A DNA stretch of 64,000 nucleotides from Tenrec ecaudatus (GCF_050624435.1 NC_134542.1:8180497-8244496), one strand, 5' to 3'. Positions 21,416 through 32,527 are shown, counted from the stretch's first letter. Program-made: numbers and translations. The notes: generated by a model not told the origin, from the letters alone.

Positions 21416-22345
21416 AGCTATGGTTAGGCGCCTTCAAGTCGGTTCTGACTCACCAGGACCCAGGAACAGCAGAACACAGCACTGATCGCTCCTGCAGCGT
21501 CCTTACAAGTGTTTCTTCGCCGGAGCCCGTTGGTGCAGCCTCTGCGTGGATTCATTTTGTGTAGGGTCTTCCTTTTGGTTGTTGTTGGCCCTCTACTGAG
21601 CACGACAGCCTGCTCCCTCCTGCGAGCACGTCCAAAGTACAGAAGGCGGGATCTGGTCACTCATTTCTAAGACAGATCTGTTTGCTCTTCTGGCAGGCCC
21701 TGGCACGCTGGCACGCTCAATGTTCTTCACCAACTCCCTAGTTCCAATGTGTCGACCCTTCTTTGAGCCTCCTCATTCCTTGTCCAACTTTCCCATGTAC
21801 ACGAGACGATTGACGATACCCTGGTTTGGGTCCGGCACACCTGAGTCCTGGAAGTGACATCTTTCCTTTGGAATGCTTCCTGTATTGATTGCTCTTGAAC
21901 CCTTTAAGGAGGTTTTTTGCAGGACATCTGCCCATTGCAATAGGTCCCTTGATTTCTTGCCTGCTGGCTCCTCCTAAGGGAGCCCTGGTGGTATGGTGGT
22001 TATGCGTTTGGACTGCAAGCCGGAGGGTCAGCAGTTCAAAACCACCAGCCACTCCATAGGAGAAAGACGGGGCATTCTAGTCCTGTAAGGAGTTACAGAC
22101 TTGGCAACCCTCAAGGGCAGTTCTACCCTGCCCTCTAGGGTCACCGCGAGTCAGCCTCGACTCGACGGCAGTGTGTTTGGGTTTTGGCTGCTTCTTTGGA
22201 TGTTGGCTGTGGATCCAAGTGCAGCAAGGTCTTTGACAAGTTCGATCTTGTCTTCACTTACCATGGTCTGGCTTTACTGCTGCTGTAGTGAGGATTTTTG
22301 CTTTCTTCATGTTGAGGTGTTGCCCATAGTAAACACCCCGAGAGA
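21416..22345 (-). mobile_element. RTE-type LINE, 3' ~0.7 kb, with a SINE inside
   Basis: Antisense RTE reaching from the 3' terminus (GGCGCCTTCAAGTCGGTTCTG near 21428) past the end of ORF2 into the reverse-transcriptase C-terminal region. Blocks include ATACCCTGGTTTGGGTCCGG near 21818, CTTTAAGGAGGTTTTTTGCA near 21902 and TGTGGATCCAAGTGCAGCAA near 22208. The sense peptide near 22260-22345 reads roughly ...KKAKILTT..., matching the RTE 'KKTKILTTGP' stretch. It is interrupted by stops and by an AfroSINE at 21979-22187. Confidence 0.8.
21979..22187 (+). mobile_element. AfroSINE, near full length, inside an RTE copy
   Basis: GGAGCCCTGGTGGTATGGTG start, GGTCAGCAGTTCAAAACCAC, GAAAGACGGGGCATTCTAG, TACCCTGCCCTCTAGGGTCA, and TCGACTCGACGGCAGTGTGT with a TTTGGGTTTTGG end. 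It is complete and little diverged, so it is younger than its RTE host. Confidence 0.9.
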
Positions 22346-22384
22346 ACAATTGGAACTAGTTTGATGAGTACGCCTGTGTACCTA

Positions 22385-22433
<49 letters not shown>
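22385..22433. repeat. (CAT)n microsatellite
   Basis: Sixteen uninterrupted CAT units, 49 bp. Confidence 0.97.
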
Positions 22434-22435
<2 letters not shown>

Positions 22436-24629
22436 GACTGCCAGAGGTACTTACAACTTGCCTTCTACCTTAACCTATCTCAAACGTCTTTCAGTGTTAG
22501 GGGCTCTTACCATTTGTAAAATGTGCCCTCGTGCCCACGAGCGATCCTTGAATGCGGTCCCTAGGGACACATCTTTGGCTCGGCTATGTCTGGACAGTCC
22601 CCCAGTGGCTGTCCGTGAGCACGTGTGCAGGCTGGAGAGAGTGTCTTCTATGAGCAGAGGATCCCTTTCGAGAAGCGGAGATGTCGGGTCAAAGGCAGGA
22701 ACATTGAACACGCAGCAGGCACTGTCGGATTGACCAGACAAGCTTAGTTACTGTGAAGACTGGATTCTTCCAAGGTCGAGCCCACTGGCAGCTGGAGGAG
22801 GGATCAGCACCAGCAAGGAGAATAAGCGGAGGCTCATCTTGGGAACGTCTGCATCTGCGAGGTCCCGGCTGCCTTCACGGTTGGAGTCCTGTTTTCTGTG
22901 TAAGGGGTGAATCATAAGCCTGATGAAGTGAGTCTCTAGGAGATTGTTCATCTGGCACCTACCTAACTTCTCAAACGGTTCATGCCCTTGGGGAGACCCC
23001 GTCCTACTCAGAACTCCCGTCATGCATTTCCATGGGGAGCTGCTTTGGCTGGCATTTTTGCCAACCTAAAACACAGGAGTCGGTCTGTAAAAATCCCTGG
23101 CCAATTAGACATTGTGCCCAGCATTTTTTTTTTAATGAGAACTAAGGAAAAAGAGGTCTTGTTTCTGGTGAGGGGGTCGCCAGGGGCCGTGCGTGGTCCC
23201 ATCTTGTGAAGAAGGGCATTCGGAGACAACAAAGCTAACTTGACAAAAGTCAAGATAAGAAACAGAAAAAGTCCAGAGACCAGACAGAACCTGAGGGCCT
23301 GATTCTTGCCATCTCCCGATTTTCTGGTTCCTTCGGCTAGTTTTGACACGGGACCCCCAAAATAGTGTTGCCTGCTGTCGAACTTCCTCAGAGAGTAACC
23401 AGACAGCACATTTGCTCTCCCTTCTGTTACCTGCAGTGAGTCAGAGGCTCATTCAAGTCACTGCAGGTAGGGGTTTCTTCATTCTTAGTGTTTGTGGACA
23501 TTCTGTTGTGGTATACCCACACTCCATGTTTTCTGGTTCATTCTACTGTTGATGGACGTTCGGTTATTTCTTGTTTTCCACTATTAAACACGATGAGGCC
23601 ATGAATATCCTTAAGTCAGAAATTAGGGCCACCCAGGTTCTAGTTCACACATGCATGGGTTTACTGTAAACAGAAGGCTGTGAGCCAGGCCTGCGGCATC
23701 TGCAGGTACCAGAGACAAGTTCTTTCAGCCCCATCCTGGTCTCGGTCTCCTGGGGGTGCTTACAACACAAAAGACAAAAGGGCCCAAGCCCAGCAGTGCC
23801 TGCTGAGGACCACCGACACTCTAAAGGTTGTGTGACTCAGAAGGTTGTGTGAGAGTCTTTCGGGATTCTGCAGGGATCATTGCTGAAGGACACAGGATGA
23901 CCACTGGGGCCTATGCAGAAGCACTTTCAGAAAAGCTGCATTGCTGAGAAAACAGTCAGGAACTTTATAAAAACCACAGCAATGCACCTGCTCCTTTCTA
24001 CCTAAAGGTAGCAAGGGCCGCCCCAAGAGTATTTCACTGCGAAGCCTTACCTCATTTGTCCTGCAGCCCCAATTTCTGCCCTCCAGACTTCTTCTTGTAC
24101 CCCTCCCCGCCCAAATCAAAGGACATTTTAGAGGAACGCAACCTGAGTCCTCCAGGGGGGCCCAAATGGGTGCTCGGACGAAGCATAAATCACAGAGTGC
24201 AGAATTCTTTGGGGAAGGGTCAGAGAGAGGGGGCCACCCCCACCAGAAATGCATGGACCTAGAAGGAGGACATGTCAAGAAACGATAGCTTTCTGCTCTG
24301 ATATTTTTGTTTCATAAAGGTTTCCGTGATTTTGTAGAAATACGTTTTGGCTTCTTCTCCTCTTATGCGTCTCGTGCATTGACTAAGACACAAACACACC
24401 TGGAAGCGGGCGCCTTGGCTCTTTGTTGACGCACAGAGTGCCCATGTGACAAAGTTCTGGGGAAAGAAGACAAGGCCAAGAGCTAGATGCCAGGCTCTGT
24501 AGGGCCCTGCAGGGCAAAACAAAGGACTTGATTTATACCCTGGTGAAGAGCCAGCCGTGAAAGGGTCTTGAGCAGAGAATTGAGATGATGCGATTTAAAA
24601 AGAGCGAGAGCTAAAGTTTTCATGTGATA
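22434..24629. other. Mostly unassigned, with an old L1 scrap
   Basis: Long stretch without gene. Positions ~23470-23615 (GTTTCTTCATTCTTAGTG, TTCTACTGTTGATGGACGTT, CTATTAAACACGATGAGGCC) resemble an antisense L1 3' region. Near 24480-24600 the GGTCTTGAGCAGAGAATTGA words resemble an ancient mammalian repeat. Neither assignment is firm. Confidence 0.4.
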
Positions 24630-24930
24630 AACCCAATCTTGATATTAGCTTTATTAGTAATGCATTCAAACTAGAAGCAATCAAAATGTCCTTCAACTGG
24701 TGAATGAAGAAACTAACAGTGGTCTGGCTACACAGTGGACACCTACAGATCCCGCTACAGGAACGCGCTCTGAGCAGGGGAGCAGGGCAAAGACTGGCTG
24801 CCAAGAGGCACACCTAAGTTATTTCTGGACAGTAAGGTATTTCTTGATCTTGAGCTCAGGTGACTGTATGAGTGTCTTCATTCTCTGAACTGTACATGAA
24901 ACACGATTGGCTTTTACTGTATTCCGGTTA
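24630..24930 (+). mobile_element. L1 3' region, old fragment
   Basis: AACTAGAAGCAATCAAAATG, TCCTTCAACTGGTGAATGAA and GTGGTCTGGCTACACAGTGG follow the order of the L1 3' end (..ACTGGAAACAATCCAAATGTCCATCAAC..TGGTATATTC..). Strongly diverged. Confidence 0.55.
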
Positions 24931-25029
24931 CATTTTAGTAATCCTAATGACTTAATCGAAATGGTAGGCGAGGTTCTAGGAAACAAGCTATGCTGACACA
25001 GACTAGCCACGAGGTCACCCAGCACCAAA

Positions 25030-25345
25030 GGCACCTTGCGGTCTACAGCAAGGCTGCCCCACAGTGCTCCTTGGAGGAATGGATGGCGGGACCTCGTCTC
25101 CATGCTTCGGAAGTGTTAAAGGTGAGGCCACTCCCTGGAGAAGGAGAGCATGCTGGGTGACATGGAGGGGCAGAGATAAGAGGAAGGCCCTCGAGGAGCA
25201 GATGGATGGCCATCATGGCTCCAACCAGGGGCGCAAGCACAGGACAATCGTAAGGATGGTGCAGGACCAGGCGGCACTTTGTTCTGTTATGAACAGGGGT
25301 GCTATGGGTCAGAACCGACTCTATAGCACACAATAGCCACACCAA
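25030..25345 (+). mobile_element. RTE-type LINE 3' end
   Basis: CACAGTGCTCCTTGGAGGAA near 25060, CACTCCCTGGAGAAGGAGAG near 25130, AAGAGGAAGGCCCTCGAGGA near 25179, CAGGCGGCACTTTGTTCTGT near 25269 and GGTCAGAACCGACTCTATAG at the end. 5'-truncated. Confidence 0.8.
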
Positions 25346-25854
25346 TAAAAAAAAGCCCAGGTCCAGTGGTAGAGGGGGTGGCGAAGTGAGGCCGGAAAGG
25401 GAAGGAGGGGACAGAAGGGGAAACCCCAAACCAGCTGTTTTGCTGTCGATGCCAACTCACCAGCCCCAACGTTCTAAGCTCCGCTTCCTGTGAGCTCTGC
25501 ATGCGGGGTGCAATTCAGCCCATGTTGGGGCATCATGGGAGGAAGCAGAACATTCAAGACGCAGGAAGAAGCCGGAAGAGTTGCATGATGCGTATCTAAC
25601 TTCTGTCACAAGCTGTGGTGAGCTTGCAGAAGGGAATGGAAACCCCCCCCCACCGCCCCCCGACCCTAGGTGTGAGGCAGGAAACTTCACTATGAGTAAA
25701 AGCAGGAAATGAGCGCAATTGATTAACGGAACGAACAGTCAGCAAGAAACTGCAATTCTCAGAGGAGGTCTTTAACACCACCTCGTCTTTCTCTGGGGTC
25801 TTGGGCCCTCCCAGCAATGGCTCCTGAGCTAGGGATTTGAGGCCACCCTAGCGT
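25346..25854. other. Unassigned sequence
   Basis: Contains a C run at about 25640-25655 and a small antisense SINE scrap near 25425-25465. No gene. Confidence 0.35.
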
Positions 25855-25975
25855 GTGCCAGTGTGGCGTGGTGGCAGCTCGTGTGTTGCCATGAGGCTGG
25901 AAGTCATGCCCCGGGTATTTCAAACACCAGCAGGGACCTCGATGGTGGACAAGTTTCAGCAGGCTCCGACAGACT
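25855..25975 (+). mobile_element. RTE-type LINE 5' untranslated region fragment
   Basis: GGCAGCTCGTGTGTTGCCAT, GAGGCTGGAAGTCATGCC, GGGTATTTCAAACACCAGCA and GGTGGACAAGTTTCAGCAGG match the 5' leader also found at 45.72-45.80 kb and 56.21-56.33 kb. A possible diverged RTE 3' scrap lies at ~26113-26200. Confidence 0.6.
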
Positions 25976-26249
25976 AGGTTCATATATGTATTGATTGACT
26001 TACAATGTCAGCTCACAAAAACCCTCTGGATGACCAAGGGATCCTCTGGGTGTGAAGGCGATCACAGTGCACAGAGGCCCCAGCAACAGATGAGAACCAA
26101 CCAGCGATCCAGAGATGGTGCAGGGCCCTGCGAAGTGTCATCTACTCCTAGGAAGCAGAGTTGAGTTGGACCCAATCGGAAGGCAGTGACCAGCAGTTGA
26201 TGGGGAGGCAGTTCCAGGTATCACCAGCAGGAGAAGGGTGGAAGTGTGT

Positions 26250-26400
26250 GCATTCAAACTCACTGTCATTGAGTGGATGCTGACTCAGAGACCCTATATA
26301 GGCAAGATGGAAGCACCCCCTGTGGGTTTGCGAGACTGTAACTCTTCAAGGGGGCCCCAAAGGTCCATCTTTCTCCCACTGAAGCGAGCTAGGAAAGGGT
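26250..26400 (-). mobile_element. AfroSINE, first of an antisense pair
   Basis: CAAACTCACTGTCATTGAGT, GTGGGTTTGCGAGACTGTAA, then TCCATCTTTCTCCCACTGAA. It lacks the tRNA-like end, running directly into the next SINE. Confidence 0.75.
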
Positions 26401-26401
26401 G

Positions 26402-26611
26402 AAACCAAGCCGGTCTCACTGCCATCGAGTCGATGCCGGCTCACCGTGACCCTCTGGGCCAGGGTAGAAGCACACCTGTGAGTTTCCGAGACTGTAACTG
26501 TTTTCGGGAGCAGGTGGCCTCCTTGTTCTCCCTCCAAGCAGCTGGTGGTTTCAAACCGCCGACCTTCCAGTTAGCAACTGAATGTGTAACCACTGCACCA
26601 TCAGGCCTCCA
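26402..26611 (-). mobile_element. AfroSINE, full length
   Basis: ACTGCCATCGAGTCGATGCC at the inverted 3' end, GAGTTTCCGAGACTGTAACT, GGTGGTTTCAAACCGCCGAC, CAGTTAGCAACTGAATGTGT, AACCACTGCACCATCAGGCC at the 5' end. Well preserved. Confidence 0.9.
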
Positions 26612-26639
26612 TAGGAAAGGGCAGGAGTCACCGAAAGTG

Positions 26640-29098
26640 AATGTTCACACTAATCAAGAGGGAATTTTCCAGGGACCAGCCCAAATCCCAACTACATGGA
26701 CAGCCCACCCCCCCAATCCCCCAGAAGAATTCACTTCAGAGGACAGCACTGAAGCTACAGCTCAGGGAGAGGGACAAGTCTGATCAGAGCACACAAGAGC
26801 AAATGAAGGCAGAGGGAGAGAGTGGAGCTCATCCTGGCCCACCAAGCCTTGAGGACGATGTCCCTGCTCAGAGCAGCCAATGCACAGAGAGGACCATATG
26901 GCTGGCCCCACCATGAGACATGACATCCCTCACTGACCCATATAGGGACAACACTGGGAGACACAGTGAGGGAATTGTGCCTGATCTGACCCCACCACGC
27001 TGAGGCAAAACACTAAAGGTATGCAACAGAACAGCAAGGGGAGCAGAGCAACAAAGTCCCCAGGGAATAAAAAAAATAGACTGTGGGGCCAGGGTGTGGC
27101 ACCCCAACAGACTTGACCGGAAAACACTCCTAAAGATCGACAAACGGACCTTGAACTATTTATAGGCATTTCTTTTTTTTGCCTTTGGTTTTTGTTGTTT
27201 TGTTTTCTTTTGTTGCTTTGTTTTACTCTGTCTTGTTTTTTTGTGCACACTATTATCTCTGCAGGTCTATCTAGATAAGACAGGTGGGATAAACAATCCA
27301 GAGGAGAAAACAATGGGACCAACAATTCTGGGGGGGGGCATGGGAGAGGGGGAGACAGGGAATGGGAAGTGGATGTTGACAAACCCAGGGACAAGGGAAC
27401 AACAAGTGATCTAAAATCGATGGTGAAAGGTGTAGGAGGCCTGGTAGGGCTTATTCAAGGATAATGTAACCAAGAGGAATTCCTGAAACCCAAATGAAGG
27501 CTGAACATGATAGTGGCACAAGAGAAAAGTAAAAGGAAATAGAGGAAAGAACTAGGAGGCAAGAGGCACTTATAGAGGCCTAAATACAGGTCTGTACATA
27601 TGTAAATATATTTATATACAATGATAGGGCAATAGATCTATGTTCATATGTGTATAGGTTTAGTATTAAGGTAGCAGATGGACAGTAGGCTTCTACTTAA
27701 TGTAAGACTGCTTTCTTCTAATAGCCTGATATCCCATGATGCAGTGGGTACACAAGCAAATGTGGTGAAGAAAGCTGATGGTGCCCAGTTATCAAAAGAT
27801 ATAGCATCTGGGATCCTAAAGGCTTGAAGGTAAATGAGCAGGCATCTAGCTGAGAAGCAACAAAGCCCACGTGGAAGAAGCACACCAGCCTGTGCGATCA
27901 TGAAGTGTCGATAGGATCAGGTATCAGGCATCAAAGATGCAGAACAAAAAAATCATATCATTGTGTGGAGTGGAGACCCAAAACCCATCTGTAGACAACT
28001 GGACATCCCCTTACAGAAGGGTCACTAGGAAGAGACAAGCCAGTCAGGGTGCAGTATAGCACCCATTGAAACATACAACTTTTCTCTAGTTCTTTAGTGC
28101 TTCCTCCACCCACTATTGTGACCCCAATTCTACCTTACAAATCTGGCTAGACCAAAGCATGTACATGGTTACAGAGAAGAGCCAGAAACACAGGGAACCT
28201 AGGACAGATAAACCCCTCAGGATCAACAATGAGAGTAGCCATAGGAGGAGGGGAAGAGCAAGGTGGAGGGAGAAAGGGAGAACTGATCACAATGATCGAC
28301 ATATAACCCCCTCCAGGGGGGATGGACAACAGAAAAGTGGGTGAAGGGAAACATCAGTGTAAGACATGAAAAAATAATAATAATTTATAAACTATTGTGT
28401 TAGTCTGGGTACTTTAGAGAAACAAACCCATAGAAACTCATATGTATAAGAGAGAGTTTTATATATAAAGGTTAAGTGCACATCAAGAAAACATCCCAAC
28501 CCGGTGCTGCCCAAGCCCACAAGTCCAACATTAGCCCATATGTCTGACACCAATCCACAAAGTCTTCCTCCATCTCACAAGATACACATTTGATGCCGAC
28601 TGCAGGAGGAAAGCTGAGTCAGTGAATGTGTAAGCATCTCAGAGCTGGCAGGGGTCTTCACATTGCTGCTCCAGCATCCAGGGCTGCATAGGGGTAGGTC
28701 CATGTGGCTTCTCCTCAGGGATGTCTTGCAGGAAGTGAGCGTTGCCAGCTGAAGCAGGGAACTGGCTAATGCAGCTACACCCTGGTCCGACCATCAGAAA
28801 GCAAGAGACCTGAGAACTCGAAAGGTGAGACTCACCAAGCCATTTATCTCTCTGTCCTTCAATTAACCCCACATGTGTTTTTCGGCCAGGTTGGCACAAT
28901 AAACTTTAGCTATATCAATTATCACAGGCTCATGAGGGATGGAAAGATGAGAAGCTGATACTAAGCGCTCAAGTAGAAAGAAAATGTTTTGAAAATGATC
29001 ATGGCAACAAAGATACAAATGTGCTTGATACCATGAAGAGATGTATGGATTGTGATAAGAGCTATATGAGTCCCCAATAAAATGATTTTTTAAAAAAG
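26640..29098 (+). mobile_element. LINE-like 3' tail (family T), longest copy, split by LTR copy E
   Basis: The element-like region covers ~1.75 kb (26640-28395) plus 181 bp after the LTR (28918-29098). In order: a GC-mixed part with no ORF (26640-27165), a T-rich motif TTTTGTTGTTTTGTTTTC near 27190, CTATCTAGATAAGACAGGTG near 27266, AATATATTTATATAC near 27605, GATGGTGCCCAGTTATCAAA near 27778, a purine-rich tract, GATCGACATATAACCCCCTC near 28293, AATAATAATTTATAAAC, then GAAAATGTTTTGAAAATGAT and CCCCAATAAAATGATTTTTT. The copy at 54.5 kb begins at the T-rich motif, proving variable 5' truncation. No reverse transcriptase is seen. It may be a long LINE 3' UTR or a non-autonomous relative. Confidence 0.65.
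28396..28917 (-). mobile_element. Solo LTR, MaLR-like family, subfamily 2 (copy E)
   Basis: Reads TGTGTTAGTCTGGGTACTTT ... GCTATATCA on +. ACTAT (28391-28395) and ATTAT (28918-28922) flank it, a 5-bp duplication with one difference, and the interrupted element (AATTTATAA..TTATCA..CTCATGAGG) resumes exactly. Near its right end it has TTGGCACAATAAACTTTAG, shared with copies F and I but not with subfamily 1. Confidence 0.7.
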
Positions 29099-29380
29099 GA
29101 GTGAATTTTCATGTCAGGTGTCACAAGTGGAGCTCAGTACCACCAGGGCTACATCTGCTTTCTTCCTGAGGTGGGGAGCGGTAGGGGGGAGGAAGCTGCG
29201 GTGCTTATACAACTACTTCCTGCCTCTCATGGGTCGAGCTCAGTTTCCTGGTACTTGAACTCTCCCGGAGCGGTGGGTTTGTCCTTGTCTGTTGGGCATG
29301 CTCCGCAGCCAGCTCAAAGTCCTTGGTTGGAGTTGCAGAGGCTTGCAATAAGGACCGCCCCCTGCAGAGAGGGGCATATA
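29099..29380. other. Unassigned sequence
   Basis: Short stretch between the LINE tail and a SINE. Nothing identified. Confidence 0.35.
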
Positions 29381-29560
29381 GGAGCTCTGGTGGTGCAGTG
29401 GGTTACGCATTGAGCTGCTAAGCACAAGACCAGCAGTTCGACCCCACCAGCTGCTCCATGGGAGAAAGATGAGACTCTCTTCCTGTACAGATTTAAAGCC
29501 TTGGAAAGCCAAAGGGGCAATTCTGATCATACATCAGAACCGGCCTGATGACTGTGAATG
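29381..29560 (+). mobile_element. AfroSINE
   Basis: AGGAGCTCTGGTGGTGCAGT, GACCAGCAGTTCGACCCCAC, GGGAGAAAGATGAGACTCTC, then a shortened 3' half with CATCAGAACCGGCCTGATGA. Confidence 0.85.
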
Positions 29561-30175
29561 AGAGGAACCCAAGACTGGCGCTGGACCTTAACAGAACCCC
29601 AAGAAGGTCCCTGGTTTTCCTAGGTGCCCTCTCTCTCTCTCTAGTTTGTTAAAGAGTAAACTGGAGTTAAAATGAAGGTGTTTATTGAAGGGTGAAACGA
29701 TCCAGAATCGGGCAGCATTTCACAAGCGTTCTCCAAAGTACTCCAGTGAAAGGTATTTTCATAGAACAAAATGCAGACGATCCAGGAACTTAGAAGAAGG
29801 CACTTGGGATGGGTTGACCTTTATAGAAGCTTCTGCCTTTGTGGGAGCAGGCAGCTTCACCCCTCTCTCGTGGAGCAGCTGGGAGATTTGAACTACCAAC
29901 TTGAGCAATAACCAGGGCTTCTTGACTGAGCACCTTATTCTGCAGACACGGAGGGCCAGGCCGAGTGCATGCACTTCCTCCGGGGAAGGGGAAGGGGGAG
30001 GACAGGAGGAGGGTGCAAGGAGACTCCGTGAGGGACCCTGGCGAGCTGGTTTTTGAAAGTCTGCTCAGAATAAGCAGTGAGCAGGGTGAACAAAGGAGCC
30101 TGGCTTGTCTCTCTGCCAGCAGCTTCCCCTTATGCTAAACACCGTTGGAGGGGAAAGATCCCGTTAAGATGTTTT
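29561..30175. other. Unassigned, with a partial antisense SINE
   Basis: Positions ~29820-29930 carry SINE-like words in the minus orientation (GGAGCAGGCAGCTTCACCCC, GGAGATTTGAACTACCAACT). The remainder is unassigned, with a CT run at 29630-29642. Confidence 0.4.
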
Positions 30176-30480
30176 TTTTTAAAAAAGGTTTTATTGGCAT
30201 TTTATCCACATACTATACAATTCAATAGTTCAACCACATCTAGAAGAGTTATACAGTCTTGACCACATCAATTTTAGAGCATTTTCTTTCCCCCTGTACT
30301 CACTGTTATTCATGTAAAGAAATGTTTTTTCAAATTTTACTTCAGTTTTGGCCAAAATAGAGACAGCACAACGTTCAGCACGTCAACAACTTCTGCTCGT
30401 ATGATTCAGTGCCACTGATCACGCTCCTCGTCTTGGACAGTCATTATTGCTGTCCCTCTCTAAATTCCGCCACCATGAAA
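30176..30480 (-). mobile_element. L1 3' UTR-like fragment
   Basis: Poly-A side at left (GTTTTTTTTTAAAAAAGG), then TTTTATTGGCATTTTATCCAC, ACAATTCAATAGTTCAACCA and TGATTCAGTGCCACTGATCA, a layout like antisense old L1 3' UTRs and like the fragments at 31.56 and 63.48 kb. Confidence 0.55.
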
Positions 30481-30782
30481 ATGAACTCATCGAATAAGCC
30501 TTGTCGAAACCCCTCTCCTAAGCCTTAAACAGGATGGAGATAATTCACCAGAGGAGGGAGGACTTCAGGCTGAGGCTCTCACGGTGCCCAAAGGACGTGA
30601 CCCTGCCGTCGATTATAGAAGGTGGAAAACAGACATTATCACAAAATCACGATTGGTGACAAATCCTTCTCTCACTGTGGCAGGGGGGCTTCAGAAGTGG
30701 GAAAGGGACCATGATGGGACCCTCTGCCCACCACTGTCCTGGTCCGGGTATTACTCAGGACCATGCAGCCTTAGAACGAGCC
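30481..30782. other. Unassigned sequence
   Basis: About 300 bp with no recognised feature. Confidence 0.3.
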
Positions 30783-31168
30783 TGTGTTAGACAAAGTGTC
30801 CCAGTCCGGTCCAACTCAAGTCCAAGGGTCCAGTGCTGGCCGGGGCCCCTCTACAGACTCACGTAGCCCAAAGCTGAGGATGAGTGGGCTGGGAGGCAGG
30901 GAGACCACAGGCTGTCGGGGGGCAGAGTCCCCTGGATCCGAGGTCGGGTGAAAACATGGTGGGCTCTCAGGGTCAGCTGCCCACATGGGGCAGCCCCTGG
31001 ACAGACAGAGAGGCCCAGCAAGCAGGACAATGCCAGTCAGAGAGCCACACACTTCTTGTAGAAAAGGCCACGCCTCCAGGAGGCATCATCAGGCCGTGGC
31101 CTGACGGACAGGTTGGACTCCGCCCCTCACTCCACACAGCTTCAAGTGGACAGACACTGACTACCACA
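30783..31168 (-). mobile_element. Solo LTR, MaLR-like family, subfamily 1 (copy J), diverged
   Basis: Begins TGTGTTAGACAAAG and ends CTGACTACCACA. The interior GGCCACGCCTCCAGGAGGC, CGTGGCCTGACGGACAGGTT and GACTCCGCCCCTCACTCC match subfamily 1 copies. Shorter and more diverged than the others; flanks GAGCC/GCACC do not prove a duplication. Confidence 0.6.
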
Positions 31169-31267
31169 GCACCCACATGTCCATTAAGGAGCACACTCAG
31201 TCACGTCCCCGAGGGCACGGCTAATCCTCAGAATACCGCCCTGGCCACGTCACCGCTCAGAGAGCCT

Positions 31268-31398
31268 GGAGGAAGGAGTAAAGCCGCCCCTCTGGGTCGA
31301 GGAGGCTGTAAATCTTCATGGGGGTCGTTGATGGGTTTGAACTGCTGACCTTGCAGTCAACAGCCCGATGTGTAATCCACGATGCCACCAGGCCTCCC
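31268..31398 (-). mobile_element. AfroSINE, 5' two thirds
   Basis: CGCCCCTCTGGGTCGAGGAG, GATGGGTTTGAACTGCTGAC, CTTGCAGTCAACAGCCCGAT, GTGTAATCCACGATGCCACC, then AGGCCTCCC. The 3' terminus is missing. Confidence 0.75.
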
Positions 31399-31559
31399 AG
31401 GGGAGTTGTAGTCGCCTTTTCTCATCACTGGTTAGTGAGTGGTCAGAAAGAAGTCAATGGAGGCTGAATTTACGAGAAGTTGAATTAGGACATAAATCCG
31501 AGCCTTTCCCAAACCAAGTGGAATTTAAATCCCAACGCAGCATCTTGTTCTTTTGAGCT

Positions 31560-31805
31560 GTTTTAAAAAAATTGTATTCTTTAAACATGAAAAAAAATAT
31601 TGTTGTTGAGAATTTGCACAGCAGAAAACAAATACCAGATGGACTGCTTCCACATGCGCCATTCAGGGGCAGGGATTTCATCCCGCGAGCCAGTCCCTCT
31701 CGGCCTCCTTTCCTGAGTTCCTCCTCCCTGGTCACACAGACTCACTGCCCCTCCAGGTTCCGGTGCATGCTTTCTAGTAGCTGGTGTCTCTTGAACCCAT
31801 GTAGA
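31560..31805 (-). mobile_element. L1 3' UTR-like fragment
   Basis: GTTGTTGAGAATTTGCACAG, CAGAAAACAAATACCAGATG, CCTCCTTTCCTGAGTTCCTC, CACAGACTCACTGCCCC, then GCTTTCTAGTAGCTGGTGTC. The left part parallels 63480-63540, indicating a shared old LINE 3' end. Confidence 0.5.
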
Positions 31806-31814
31806 TTGCCCTTG

Positions 31815-32140
31815 GCTTAGAAGTAGGTCCAGCATGCTCCTTAGAGGCAAGGGGGGAAAGACTTCTTCTTACGTCCTTGGGACATGTTGTCGGGAGAGGC
31901 CAGTCCCTGGAAGGACAGCATGTTTGGTCCACGTGGAGGGCAGAGAAAAAGAGGTAGCCCTCAGTGAGACAGATGGACACAGTGGCTGCACCAGTGGACC
32001 CAGGCACAGGAGCAATGGTGAGGACGGCCCGGGACCAGGCGGCATTTCATCCTGGTGTGCGTGGGATCGCTGTGGGTTGGCACCAACTCCATGACACACA
32101 ACAGCAGCAGCAGCAGCAGCAACAACAACAACAACAAGAA
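31815..32140 (+). mobile_element. RTE-type LINE 3' end with (CAG/CAA)n tail
   Basis: AGCATGCTCCTTAGAGGCAA near 31832, GGGACATGTTGTCGGGAGAG near 31878, AGTCCCTGGAAGGACAGCAT, GATGGACACAGTGGCTGCAC near 31972, the terminus GGGTTGGCACCAACTCCATG, then a 40-bp CAGCAG...CAACAA tail at 32100-32140, characteristic of RTE elements. Confidence 0.85.
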
Positions 32141-32274
32141 ATAGTTCTTCAGAGGGCTGAAGGCTCAGGGCAGACATTCTTTCCCCGATAAGTTAAACGA
32201 CTGCTTAGTGTGCAGAAGACTTCAGGGATCCCCAGGGGATAGTTTTCACTTAGGTTTTAAAGATGATCTCTGGG

Positions 32275-32527
32275 CGATAATTTCAGGGTTCCTTTGGACC
32301 TGGGGTCAGAGACCAGGCCCTGGAGAAGGGCATCACGGCCGGCAAAGTGGACTGGCGACACAGAAAGAGGAAGGCCCTCGACGAGGTGGACTGGCGCAGC
32401 GGCTACAACAATGGGCTCAAAGCTGAGAGCAATTGTGAGGATGGTGCAGGGCCGGGCGGTGATTTGTCCTGTTGACACAGGGTCGCTGTGAGACAGAGCC
32501 AACTCGGTGGCACCTAACAATGACAAC
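32275..32527 (+). mobile_element. RTE-type LINE 3' end, second copy nearby
   Basis: CCAGGCCCTGGAGAAGGGCA near 32311, AAAGAGGAAGGCCCTCGACG near 32364, GGATGGTGCAGGGCCGGGCG near 32439 and GCCAACTCGGTGGCACCTAA near 32498, then CAATGACAAC. Same orientation as the copy ending 135 bp upstream. Confidence 0.8.

Noticed and set aside
22385-22433. Regular CAT array considered as a CRISPR-like or regulatory repeat
   Set aside because: Simple trinucleotide microsatellite without spacers.
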